Under the pieces are notes generated by a model that did not search any database, was not told the origin of the DNA, and worked only from the letters and a program-made list of their open reading frames with translations. The position numbers and the translations under genes were made by a program. From Selenomonas sp. F0473 (GTDB lineage: Bacteria > Bacillota > Negativicutes > Selenomonadales > Selenomonadaceae), in NCBI RefSeq assembly GCF_000315545.1, contig NZ_JH992902.1:407280-471279 (forward strand): a stretch of 64,000 nucleotides of DNA. The letters run 5' to 3'. Of the stretch, positions 40,985 through 49,021 are shown piece after piece; within the stretch, counting starts at the first letter, position 1, and every line of letters starts with the position of its first letter.

Positions 40985-41925
40985 ACCTTCGCCCCCTTCT
41001 TCAAGCGCGGGTCAAGATATGCGTAGGAAATATCCACAATGAAATTGACCAGCATATAGAGAACCGCGATCCAAAGGACAAACCCCTCGAGCAGCGGATA
41101 GTCGCGCATCTCGATGGCGCGCACAGCGAGACGCCCCATGCCCGGCCAAGAGAAGACGATCTCGATGACCGCCACGCCGCCGAGCAGCCAACCGACGGCA
41201 AGACCGAACAGCGTGATGAGCGGCAGACACGCATTCGGGAGCACATGGCGCCAGAGGATGCGCTGCATCGACAGCCCGCGTGCCCGTGCCCCGACGACGT
41301 AATCCTGTCCGAGTTCCTCAAGAATCGCCGTACGCACCTGACGCGTATACTTCGAAGATAGGAGAATAGCGATTGTGAGTGCCGGCAGCACCATGCGGTC
41401 CGGCGTTACTTCGCCGCCCGCAATCGGGAATAACCCTAATTTTAGGCCAAATACAAAAAGGAGCAAAAGCCCAACCCAGAAACTCGGCATCGAAACCCCT
41501 AGGAAGGTGATGCCTCGAATCAGATAATCCGGCCAGCGGTTCCGATACACGGCGGCAAGGATTCCGCACGGTACCGAGATGATGAGCATCATGACGAGCG
41601 CGGTGCCCGCAAGCGCGAGTGTCCCCGGCAGCGCCTGCGCGAGCTTGTCGGCAACGGGAATCTTTGCCGAGTAGCTCTTTCCCATATCCCCGTGCAGCAC
41701 GCCGTTCAGCCAACGGATATACTGTTCGTGGAACGGCAGATCCAGCCCCAGCTCATGACGCGTCCGATCAATGGTCTCCTGCGAAACGATCGTATCGCCC
41801 GTCTCCAGAATCGCATCCACCGGATCGCCCGGCGCGAGAAACGTCAGACTGAAGGTCAGGAACGTCACGCCGAGCAGCGTCAAAACCATCTGCCCCAAAC
41901 GCGTCAGCAAAAATTTAGCAGTCAA
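40981..41925 (-). CDS. Nickel/peptide ABC transporter permease (NikB/DppB type)
   Basis: First gene of the operon, an inner-membrane permease of 314 residues with six predicted spans. The N-terminus LTRLGQMVLTLLGVTFLTFSL and the coupling loop MQRILWRHVLPNACLPLIT are typical of NikB/DppB. The start is TTG at 41925 with AAGGAG eight bases upstream; there is no closer ATG in frame. Upstream lie an intrinsic terminator (41962-41994) and a cobalamin riboswitch (42090-42311), so expression of the whole importer should fall when cobalamin is plentiful. Confidence 0.94.
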   Translation of the reverse strand: MTAKFLLTRLGQMVLTLLGVTFLTFSLTFLAPGDPVDAILETGDTIVSQETIDRTRHELGLDLPFHEQYIRWLNGVLHGDMGKSYSAKIPVADKLAQALPGTLALAGTALVMMLIISVPCGILAAVYRNRWPDYLIRGITFLGVSMPSFWVGLLLLFVFGLKLGLFPIAGGEVTPDRMVLPALTIAILLSSKYTRQVRTAILEELGQDYVVGARARGLSMQRILWRHVLPNACLPLITLFGLAVGWLLGGVAVIEIVFSWPGMGRLAVRAIEMRDYPLLEGFVLWIAVLYMLVNFIVDISYAYLDPRLKKGAKV

Positions 41926-41961
41926 AGCGCCAACTCCTTTTCCCCTTCACAAATTCTCCAC

Positions 41962-41994
41962 AATAAAACCGCCCGTCTCAGAACAGACAGGCGG
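41962..41994 (-). terminator. Intrinsic terminator of the cobalamin riboswitch
   Basis: Ten-pair stem (41985-41994 with 41969-41978, one G-U pair) and six-base loop followed on the minus strand by TTTTATT. It lies between aptamer and nikB-type start, 37 bases before the start codon, as expected for the off-state expression platform. Confidence 0.85.
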
Positions 41995-42089
41995 CTGAAC
42001 GCACAAAAATAAAGCGGCTCATTCCCCGTCAGGGAATCAAAACCGTGCATCCATCTCCCCATCTCTCGTGAGTCAATCAATGAATCCTA

Positions 42090-42311
42090 TTGCAAGCAGG
42101 CTTTCCGGCTCGTAGATCGTCATGTTCTTCCGCCTTCCCGGTTGGTCACCAGTGACTCTGCAGGCACAGGCTCTGCGCCTGTGGAAGAACATTCCCTACT
42201 TACGGCTGCGGGACAGCACGGGTATCGCACCCGTTTTCCTCTTATCGCTCGGAGTTCCGCACATACCTTCATATCACGGTAAGACTTTCGACGGAACTCC
42301 GACACTTGCAA
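42090..42311 (-). ncRNA. Cobalamin (B12) riboswitch
   Basis: On the minus strand the closing P1 stem is TTGCAAG (42311-42305) with CTTGCAA (42096-42090). Conserved core elements follow in order: a paired ACGGGTGCGATACCCGT region, GTCCCGCAGCCGT (42214-42202), a CACAGGC/GCCTGTG peripheral hairpin (42183-42165) and GTCACTG (42156-42150). These are followed by ACCGGGAAGGCGG (42142-42130) and the B12 box GAGCCGGAAAGCCTGCT (42111-42095). An extra stem CGGAGTTCCG/CGGAACTCCG lies near the 5' end. The order and motifs match known cobalamin aptamers. With the terminator at 41962-41994 it should repress the ABC importer when B12 is bound. Confidence 0.95.
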
Positions 42312-42347
42312 CGTACTCGCTATACAGTTTTACAATAGTATAGGCGT

Positions 42348-42376
42348 AGTATATCTATGTTTGACATGCTTGTCAA
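42348..42376 (-). promoter_or_regulatory. Promoter of the riboswitch and importer operon
   Basis: Minus strand TTGACA (42376-42371), 17 bases, TATACT (42353-42348), giving a start near 42341, about 30 bases before the aptamer. Confidence 0.85.
42361..42376. repeat. Perfect 16-base palindrome over the -35 box
   Basis: TTGACATGCTTGTCAA reads the same on both strands. Its left half on the minus strand is the -35 box of the importer promoter. The plus-strand TTGACA copy has no -10 partner, so the symmetry suggests an operator rather than a second promoter. The 70 bases between it and the divergent promoter show nothing else I can name. Confidence 0.6.
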
Positions 42377-42446
42377 GAGATTCATCCAGAACGCTCACCG
42401 CTTATTATACACCAACAGCAATGCGACAATAGTTTATGTATAAATA

Positions 42447-42475
42447 TTGACAATAATAATATAAATGAATATAAT
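42447..42475 (+). promoter_or_regulatory. Perfect consensus promoter of the TonB receptor gene
   Basis: TTGACA (42447-42452), exactly 17 bases, TATAAT (42470-42475), in a very AT-rich stretch. A promoter this strong is usually held down by a repressor, but no operator was identified. Confidence 0.9.
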
Positions 42476-42523
42476 ACGGATTGAATGTATATGAAAAATA
42501 ACGAATGAAAAGGAGTGTGTGAT

Positions 42524-44518
42524 GTGAAAAGCAAGACTTACATTAGCAACCGCCTGCTGAACGCAGCCTTACTCACAGGTATTTTTGCTGTGAGCGCATC
42601 GGGGATCTCATACGCAGGCGAATCTACGGGATCGGAATCGAAGAAGATCTATGATGCGGGAACCGTCGTCGTTACGGCGATGCGTATGGAGAGTCCGGAT
42701 CTGGATTCTCCCGCGTCGACCATCGTCATTACGGGGAAAGAACTAGAGGAGCGCGGAGAAAATTCGCTTTTCGAGGCGATATCGCGCATTCCCGGCGTTA
42801 CGGCAGTCTCTTATGGGACGGGCGGCGAAGATTATATCGGGCATCCGCTGCGCATGAATGTGCGCGGGATCGACAAGGGAACGCTCGTCATGCTGAACGG
42901 ATCGCCGATCAATATGCAGGGGCAGAATTCTGCATTGAGCGCGATTCCCGTTTCCGCGGTAGAACGCATAGAGATCGTTCGCGGGGCAAATTCCGTCCTC
43001 TACGGCGCGGAGGCGATGGGCGGCGTCATCAACGTGATCACGAAGAAACCGGGCAAGACGGAAACGACGGTCGGCGCCGAGTTTGGAAATAAGGAGAAGA
43101 ATTATTTCGTGCGTACGGGAGACGGCAAATTCTCCTTCCAGTACAAAAAGGAATACAGGCGGGGCGTCGATCCCTTCAACCGCGTTTCTAAAAAGGGGAG
43201 AAATTATCAATTTTCCACAAAGGAACGCAGCATCAAGGACGGTATTTTCCTCGATTATGCCTTCAACGATAAGCTCGTCCTGCATTATATCTACAACGAG
43301 ATCGACAGCGGTTTCACGATTTGGCAAATACCGACCCTTACGGATATATATTCGCGTCGCTCGCCGGAAACGCACTATCGTCAGACAAGGAACCAGCATG
43401 ATGCGAATCTCATCTATGACGATGCGGACAGGGAGTTCAAGGTAAGTCTGAATTATTTGAACGACAAGATGGACTATACAAAACATGCAAAGGCAAACGC
43501 CGGCGTTTGGAAAGATACCAAGAAGCTGGTGCGAGGAGAAGGATATGCGCTCGACATCCAGAAGGGCTGGTGGGTCGGCGACCGGTCGCATCTCATTGCA
43601 GGGACAACTTGGCAGCGGGAGAAGTATCTGAGCCGAGATACGACAGAAAAAAGCCTGAGGCGCGACCAGTACGCGCTCTTCCTTTCGTATTCTATAGATT
43701 TCGACGATCGTTTTGCCATGACGATCGGCGCACGGGAGCATTTCGTAAAAAAGAACGTCTACGAGAAAGCTCAGAATGTATTTCTGCCGCAGTTCCAGCT
43801 GAATTACAAACTCAATCTGACGAGTTCCCTATATGCAAATGTCGGAAAATCCTTCGTCATGCCTTCGATTACGACGCCTTCCAGCTCTAGTTCATGGGCG
43901 AATCTAAGACCGCAGACGGGATGGACCTATGAAGCCGGTTACAAGCACATTACGTCTACCGAGGGATTCCGCGCGACGTTCTTCCATATGGACATCAAGG
44001 ATAAATTTGAATGGACGAAGGAAAATCTCTTGATTCCGGGCGGAGATCCGAACGTAAGCGTCCTCGTCAATCGTTCGAAATTCAGAAATACCGGCTTGGA
44101 GCTGGAATATACGAAGAAATTGGGCAAATATTGGCATTTGCGGTATTCGGCAAGCATTTCAAAGCCGGAATCGAAGGATGAAGGAGGAAACTGGGCGCAG
44201 GATACATCCCGTTTCCAGACGGGAACGGATCTTACCTACGAAAAGGACCGCTTCCTGGCAAATGCAAGCCTCTTCTATATGGGGAATCGAGAAGCTCCGT
44301 ATTACAGATCGGACGGCGAATACACTTCAAAAAAGGGCGTCGATCACAGATTGGAGAACGTTCTTCAATTCAATATGAATTTCCGTTATCAAATGACGGA
44401 TCGGGACGTCTTGACACTCGGGATCTATAATATCCTCGATCGAAAGAATCCCGTCAACAAATACGAATACCCGGAGATGCCCAGAAATTTCCGTTTGGGC
44501 TACAGCCATACGTTCTAA
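42524..44518 (+). CDS. TonB-dependent outer membrane receptor
   Basis: Protein of 664 residues with signal peptide (cleavage likely after SYA near residue 31), a plug domain and a 22-strand-type barrel. Plug signatures are EAISRIPGVTAV, MNVRGIDKGTLVMLNG, SAVERIEIVRGANSVLYGAEAMGGVINVITKKP; the barrel ends in LGYSHTF with the terminal Phe used for outer-membrane insertion. The start is GTG at 42524: AAGGAG is eight or nine bases upstream, and the nearby ATG is out of frame. It is visibly less GC-rich than its neighbours. Divergent from the B12-controlled importer and followed by DUF4198, it may import a cobalt or nickel chelate or a corrinoid. The substrate is inferred. Confidence 0.93.
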   Translation: MKSKTYISNRLLNAALLTGIFAVSASGISYAGESTGSESKKIYDAGTVVVTAMRMESPDLDSPASTIVITGKELEERGENSLFEAISRIPGVTAVSYGTGGEDYIGHPLRMNVRGIDKGTLVMLNGSPINMQGQNSALSAIPVSAVERIEIVRGANSVLYGAEAMGGVINVITKKPGKTETTVGAEFGNKEKNYFVRTGDGKFSFQYKKEYRRGVDPFNRVSKKGRNYQFSTKERSIKDGIFLDYAFNDKLVLHYIYNEIDSGFTIWQIPTLTDIYSRRSPETHYRQTRNQHDANLIYDDADREFKVSLNYLNDKMDYTKHAKANAGVWKDTKKLVRGEGYALDIQKGWWVGDRSHLIAGTTWQREKYLSRDTTEKSLRRDQYALFLSYSIDFDDRFAMTIGAREHFVKKNVYEKAQNVFLPQFQLNYKLNLTSSLYANVGKSFVMPSITTPSSSSSWANLRPQTGWTYEAGYKHITSTEGFRATFFHMDIKDKFEWTKENLLIPGGDPNVSVLVNRSKFRNTGLELEYTKKLGKYWHLRYSASISKPESKDEGGNWAQDTSRFQTGTDLTYEKDRFLANASLFYMGNREAPYYRSDGEYTSKKGVDHRLENVLQFNMNFRYQMTDRDVLTLGIYNILDRKNPVNKYEYPEMPRNFRLGYSHTF

Positions 44519-44536
44519 ACGCAAGGAGGAGATTCT

Positions 44537-45340
44537 ATGAAGATGAAACAGTTCGTAACCTATGCTCTGCTGGCAGCCGCCTCTGCATTTCCCCTGCAGG
44601 CGGGGGCACATTCTCTTTGGGTGAATATGACGCATTGGAAGACTCCCGTACAGGCGGAGAAGCCGTCGACACGAATGTATATCGGATGGGGACACGCCTT
44701 CCCCGTGGACAGCTTGACGAAAGCGGAGGATTTCGAATCCTGCACGCTGATCCTCCCGAACGGAAAAAGAGAGGCGCTTGCCTTTGAGCATGAAGGGATT
44801 TCAACGGCGCCGATCCTGACGAACGCTTCCGGAGAATACATGATTTCTCTCGTAAGAAAACCGTCCGTCTACACCTATTATATGGAAGACGGCGTTGAAA
44901 AGAAGACGAAGGCGGCGCACGATACGGTGAAGAATCCTTTGCGGGCCGTACGTTCGCAGCAATGTGCGACCGCGCATTTCTTTGCGGGGAACGGGGCGGC
45001 GGGAAAGCCGATGCGCGCGGGCAATACCCTGGAGCTTGTGCCGCTTGAAAATCCCTATCAGACGGGAAAAAATTATTTCGGTGCGGAACTCCCCGTCCGG
45101 CTTCTTTTGGACGGCTCGCCCGTTCCATATCAAGAAGTGACGGCAACCTATGCCGGATTTTCTACGGGAGACGCCATGGCGCAACGCCTCTTGACGGATC
45201 GGGACGGCATCGCCCATCTGCGGGTCACCCATTGGGGCGTGTGGCTCTTGAAGGCGAAGGCGGAGAGAAAGGCGGAAGGTGCGGCGGCGAAGAGCGCAGA
45301 TACGGAGGTTTATTATACGACGCTCACGTTTGAAATTTAA
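44537..45340 (+). CDS. Periplasmic DUF4198 (NikM-like) protein
   Basis: Secreted protein of 267 residues. The signal peptide ends in QAGA, and cleavage there would leave HSLWVNM as the mature N-terminus, a common start in DUF4198 proteins. The body is beta-rich with further His residues (GWGHAF, FEHEG, THWGVWLL) and no membrane anchor at the end. DUF4198, once labelled NikM in Pfam, occurs in nickel and cobalt transport loci. It starts 18 bases after the receptor with AAGGAGGAG and ends at a terminator, so it forms a two-gene operon. A periplasmic metal chaperone is the best guess. Confidence 0.82.
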   Translation: MKMKQFVTYALLAAASAFPLQAGAHSLWVNMTHWKTPVQAEKPSTRMYIGWGHAFPVDSLTKAEDFESCTLILPNGKREALAFEHEGISTAPILTNASGEYMISLVRKPSVYTYYMEDGVEKKTKAAHDTVKNPLRAVRSQQCATAHFFAGNGAAGKPMRAGNTLELVPLENPYQTGKNYFGAELPVRLLLDGSPVPYQEVTATYAGFSTGDAMAQRLLTDRDGIAHLRVTHWGVWLLKAKAERKAEGAAAKSADTEVYYTTLTFEI

Positions 45341-45376
45341 GCCGCTTCTGGGAGTCGAACCAAATTTACAGCTTGA

Positions 45377-45412
45377 AGGGTGCTGCGACATCGATCGCCG
45401 CACCCTCTTTTC
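45377..45412 (+). terminator. Terminator after the DUF4198 gene
   Basis: AGGGTGC (45377-45383) pairs with GCACCCT (45400-45406) with further GCGA/TCGC pairing inside, followed by CTTTTCTT. Confidence 0.8.
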
Positions 45413-45427
45413 TTGAGATAAACCAAA

Positions 45428-46783
45428 TCAAAAATTGCTATTGTTGATTGAAGGAGCACCCGCATTGGGCGCGTATTTGTTCCGATATACCCGCCGCAGA
45501 AGGAACGTCGCACAGAGCGCCCGTATCGTCTGATCCAGCGCAAGCGAGAGCCATGCGCCCTCGAGCCCCATCTGCATTTTATGCAAAAACACATAGGTGA
45601 CGATAGGGCGCAGGAACGTGATGCTGACAAAGGAATATGCCGCCACCTGCGTGGTCTTCCCGCTCGCCCGCAGGACGCCGGCGCAGATCATTTGATGCGC
45701 CTCGGGAAAGCTGACCGCCGCAACGTAAACGAGAATCAAGCTGCCGAGGGGAAAAAGCGTCGGATCGCTCGAATATATGCCGAAAATTTCGCCGCGAAAC
45801 ACAAAGGTCAGCAGAAATGCAATCACAGAGAACACAAAGCCCCATGTGATGCCGATCCATACGAACCGTTTCCACGCATCGCGCTTCTCCGGGTCGCGGT
45901 TATGCCCCGCAAGGACGGTACTGGCCTTGCCGAGTCCGCCGCTGAAACTGTAATAGAAGTCGCAGAAGTTCATTGCGACGGCGTGCACGGCATAAGGTAT
46001 CGTTCCAAGTTCCGCAACCATCCGCGTATAGACGACCATGCCGATCCGCTCAAAGCCCTGTTCGCTGAATATCCCGCCGAATACGCCGAGGAACTCCCTG
46101 AGGTAGTCGCGCGTCAGAGCATAACTTCCCTGCCCGAAGATCCCCCAGCGGCGCAGCACGCGTATGCTGAGTATGAACGACCAAACGGCGCTGCCGATCG
46201 TTCCGATCGCCGCCCCAAGCACGCCGAGCGCGGGGAACGGGCCGATGCCGTAAATGAACAGGGCATTGAGTATGACGTTCAAAACATTGCCCTGCAGATT
46301 GATCGAGAGCACGGTCATGGATTCGCCGCGCCCGAGCATAACCGCCTGCATCGTCGCCGAAAGAGAGGTGATAAAGACGGCCGGGAGCGTCCACGAAGCA
46401 TAGATCATCGCGTCCGCAATATAATTTTCCTGCGCCCCCATCCACATGAGGATATCCCGGAGGTACAGGAAGAAGAAAATATGCGCAATGCCGAGCACGA
46501 CAAAGACGAGCGAGAGCGTTTTCTTCATCACGTCGCCGTAGCTGTCGTTCCGCTGTCTGCCGAACCGCTCCGCGATGAGCAGCGTCACGGCGGCCGCCAC
46601 CGATCGCGCCACGGTGAGGAGCACCATGCGCGGCTGTGTAAAGATACTGACCGCGGCGATTGCCGCCGTTCCGAGGGAACCGACCATGATGATGTCGGCG
46701 TTGCTGAGGAGGATCATAAAAACGCCCTCAAGGGCCGCGGGAATCCCTACCCTCAGATAGATCTTGTCATACGACGTGACCAT
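45428..46783 (-). CDS. MATE family multidrug/sodium antiporter
   Basis: Inner-membrane exporter of 451 residues with about twelve hydrophobic spans in two similar halves. The first half begins GIPAALEGVFMILLSNADIIMVGSLG and the second FGGIFSEQGFERIGMVVYTRMVAELG, the repeat typical of MATE proteins, with the short GTAAIAAVSI and QPRMVLLTVAR motifs. GGAGGGG stands before the ATG. It converges on the receptor operon and is divergent from the HAD gene. The exported compound is unknown; a drug or a metallophore are both possible. Confidence 0.9.
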   Translation of the reverse strand: MVTSYDKIYLRVGIPAALEGVFMILLSNADIIMVGSLGTAAIAAVSIFTQPRMVLLTVARSVAAAVTLLIAERFGRQRNDSYGDVMKKTLSLVFVVLGIAHIFFFLYLRDILMWMGAQENYIADAMIYASWTLPAVFITSLSATMQAVMLGRGESMTVLSINLQGNVLNVILNALFIYGIGPFPALGVLGAAIGTIGSAVWSFILSIRVLRRWGIFGQGSYALTRDYLREFLGVFGGIFSEQGFERIGMVVYTRMVAELGTIPYAVHAVAMNFCDFYYSFSGGLGKASTVLAGHNRDPEKRDAWKRFVWIGITWGFVFSVIAFLLTFVFRGEIFGIYSSDPTLFPLGSLILVYVAAVSFPEAHQMICAGVLRASGKTTQVAAYSFVSITFLRPIVTYVFLHKMQMGLEGAWLSLALDQTIRALCATFLLRRVYRNKYAPNAGAPSINNSNF

Positions 46784-46822
46784 GATATCCCCTCCGTAAA
46801 AATATCCCCCGTATGACGCACT

Positions 46823-46852
46823 ACCCTATCACAGAACGATAATTTATGTCAA
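46823..46852 (-). promoter_or_regulatory. Possible promoter of the MATE gene
   Basis: Minus strand TTGACA (46852-46847) with a poor -10 TAGGGT (46828-46823) at 18 bases. Confidence 0.35.
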
Positions 46853-46868
46853 CATAGAATCAATGGAT

Positions 46869-46897
46869 TTGACAATCCAAATGAAATCATGTAGGTT
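46869..46897 (+). promoter_or_regulatory. Possible promoter of the HAD gene
   Basis: TTGACA (46869-46874) with a poor -10 TAGGTT (46892-46897) at 17 bases; 42 bases before the chosen ATG. Confidence 0.35.
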
Positions 46898-46939
46898 GAA
46901 TATAGATTGGCAACCGGATTGATAAGTGAGGAACCATCG

Positions 46940-47698
46940 ATGAAAATAGCGTTCAGTGATTTTGACGGCACGCTGCTCATTCCGGGCAGCGGCGTTGCGG
47001 ACGAAACGATCGCCGCCATTCGCACATGGCGCGGCGCAGGAAATAAATTCGGCATCGTGACGGGCAGAGATCACAGTCTCATCCGCATGGAAACGGAGGT
47101 GTATGGGATTCCCGTTGACTTTCTCATCTGTGCCAACGGCGCCTCTCGGCATGACGGGGACGGAACGGTGCTGGGGCGTACGCTGCTTCCCCATGACGCG
47201 ATGGAAGAGCTTTTTCGATCGGACCATATTCAAAATTATAAAGAGGGCATGCTCTTCTTTACGACGAAGCGCGCCTATTCCTTCCGCCACCGTGAGGACG
47301 CCCCCGCGTCCCATCTGACGCGGCTTTCTCATTTGGACGACGCGCTGGCGCTCGACGATATTGTACAGATGGGATTGATGTTCCGCGATCAGGAAGCGAC
47401 GGTCGCCGCGTTTAGGGCAATCGATGCGGATTTCCCCGGCATATTCGCAGGCAATATCAATCGAAAATTCTTGGATCTCAACCGTAAAGGCGTGAACAAA
47501 AGCACCGGAATCGCGGAACTGATCCGCTATAAAGGTTGGGAAAAGGCCGAACTGTTCGTCATCGGCGACGACCGCAACGACCTTCCCATGATCGAGGCAT
47601 ACGACGGCTACACGGTGGCTTCCGCAAAGCCGTTTATGCACGAATCGGCCTGCGGCGTATATACGTCCGTAGGCGCGATGCTGCGTGACAAAATATAA
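46940..47698 (+). CDS. HAD superfamily hydrolase, Cof type
   Basis: Phosphatase of 252 residues of the Cof (IIB) group, which act on sugar phosphates, nucleotides or cofactors. Motif I is FSDFDGTLL with nucleophile D7 and acid D9; motif II TGRD; motif III a Lys in FLDLNRKGVNKSTG; motif IV IGDDRNDLPMIEAYDG. The frame is open eleven codons further upstream, but MKIAFSDFDG is the usual N-terminus and GAGG lies eight bases before it. Monocistronic, with a strong bidirectional terminator after it. The substrate cannot be told from sequence. Confidence 0.9.
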   Translation: MKIAFSDFDGTLLIPGSGVADETIAAIRTWRGAGNKFGIVTGRDHSLIRMETEVYGIPVDFLICANGASRHDGDGTVLGRTLLPHDAMEELFRSDHIQNYKEGMLFFTTKRAYSFRHREDAPASHLTRLSHLDDALALDDIVQMGLMFRDQEATVAAFRAIDADFPGIFAGNINRKFLDLNRKGVNKSTGIAELIRYKGWEKAELFVIGDDRNDLPMIEAYDGYTVASAKPFMHESACGVYTSVGAMLRDKI

Positions 47699-47705
47699 AA
47701 ATCCG

Positions 47706-47741
47706 AAAAGGGCAGGAACGAAATAGCGTTCCTGCCCTTTT
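47706..47741. terminator. Bidirectional terminator between HAD gene and purD
   Basis: Perfect 15-pair stem (47706-47720 with 47727-47741) and six-base loop. The arms end in AAAA/TTTT, so it serves both convergent transcripts. Confidence 0.92.
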
Positions 47742-47751
47742 CATATGCTAC

Positions 47752-49011
47752 TTACCGATTCAGGGCACGATGCGCAATGTCCTTGCGGCAATACATTCCG
47801 TCGAAGGAAATCTTCTCCGCCGCCTCATACGCCGCACGCACTGCGGCGGCAATATCCGCGCCCCTGCCGACGACGCCGAGCACACGCCCGCCGTTTGTGA
47901 CGATTTTTCCATCCTGCGCCGCAGTCCCGGCATGGAATACCAAGGCTCCCGCATCCTCGGCATCCGCAATACCGCGTATCTCGTTCCCCTTTTCATAGGC
48001 CCCCGGATAGCCGCCCGCGGCGAGCACAACGCAGACCGCCGCGCCGTTCTTCCATGCGATCGGCACGTCGGCGAGACGCCCCTCACAGCAGGCGCACATG
48101 ATTTCGACGAGATCGCCGTCAAGAAGGGGCAGAACGACCTGCGTCTCGGGATCGCCGAATCGCGCGTTGAACTCCACGACCTTCGGTCCTTCGGACGTAA
48201 TCATCAGACCCGCATAAAGACAACCGCGGTACGGCCGCCCTTCCTCCGCCATAGCCGCAATCATCGGTTTGAGTATCTCCTCCACTGCGCGCACGGCCAT
48301 TTTCTCTGTCATCACGGGCGCAGGCGCATAGGTGCCCATGCCGCCCGTATTGGGGCCCCGATCTCCGTCGAACGCGCGCTTATGATCCTGCGCGCTGATC
48401 ATGGGGCGGATTGTCGTCCCGTCCGTAAAAGCAAGAAGGGACGCCTCTTCCCCCTCCATAAACTCCTCGATAACGACGCTGCTCCCCGCTGCGCCGAACG
48501 AATTGTTCTCCATGATGTCGGCAACGGCGTCCATCGCTTCCCGCTCAGTCATGGCGACAATAACGCCCTTCCCGGCCGCAAGACCGTCCGCCTTGATGAC
48601 AATCGGCGCGCCCATCTTGCGCACATAGGCACGCGCAGGTTCCGGCTCGGTGAACGCCTCGTACCGTGCCGTTGGGATTCCGTATTTCTTCATGAGGTCC
48701 TTGGAAAACGACTTAGAACCTTCGATCTGCGCGGCTGCCGCCGAGGGGCCGAACGCGCGGATCCCCGCCGCCGTGAGGTCGTCCACGAGTCCGTGTACCA
48801 ACGGTACCTCGGGGCCGACGACAACGAGTCCGATATCCTTTTCTTTTGCAAAGCGAACGACGGCGGTATTGTCCTCAATGGAGATCCCCGCCGTTTCCCC
48901 CATGCCGGGATTGCCCGGAAGGGCATAGATGCGATCCGCGCGCGGGCTTTGGCTGAGTTTCCAAAAGAGGGCGTGTTCACGTCCGCCCGAGCCGATGATG
49001 AGTATATTCAC
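47752..49011 (-). CDS. purD: Phosphoribosylamine-glycine ligase
   Basis: ATP-grasp enzyme that joins glycine to phosphoribosylamine in purine synthesis. The 419 residues start MNILIIGSGGREHALFWKL, the family N-terminus. They continue with GPEVPLVHGLVDDL, the ATP-binding KADGLAAGKGVIVA, the segment GPNTGGMGTYAPAP and FNARFGDPETQ. Normal length. It is the last gene of the pur operon and ends at the bidirectional terminator. Confidence 0.97.
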   Translation of the reverse strand: MNILIIGSGGREHALFWKLSQSPRADRIYALPGNPGMGETAGISIEDNTAVVRFAKEKDIGLVVVGPEVPLVHGLVDDLTAAGIRAFGPSAAAAQIEGSKSFSKDLMKKYGIPTARYEAFTEPEPARAYVRKMGAPIVIKADGLAAGKGVIVAMTEREAMDAVADIMENNSFGAAGSSVVIEEFMEGEEASLLAFTDGTTIRPMISAQDHKRAFDGDRGPNTGGMGTYAPAPVMTEKMAVRAVEEILKPMIAAMAEEGRPYRGCLYAGLMITSEGPKVVEFNARFGDPETQVVLPLLDGDLVEIMCACCEGRLADVPIAWKNGAAVCVVLAAGGYPGAYEKGNEIRGIADAEDAGALVFHAGTAAQDGKIVTNGGRVLGVVGRGADIAAAVRAAYEAAEKISFDGMYCRKDIAHRALNR

Positions 49012-49021
49012 GTCGTCGTCC

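Noticed and set aside
42361-42398. A second plus-strand promoter starting at TTGACA 42361
   Set aside because: No -10 element at 16-18 bases; treated as part of the palindrome.
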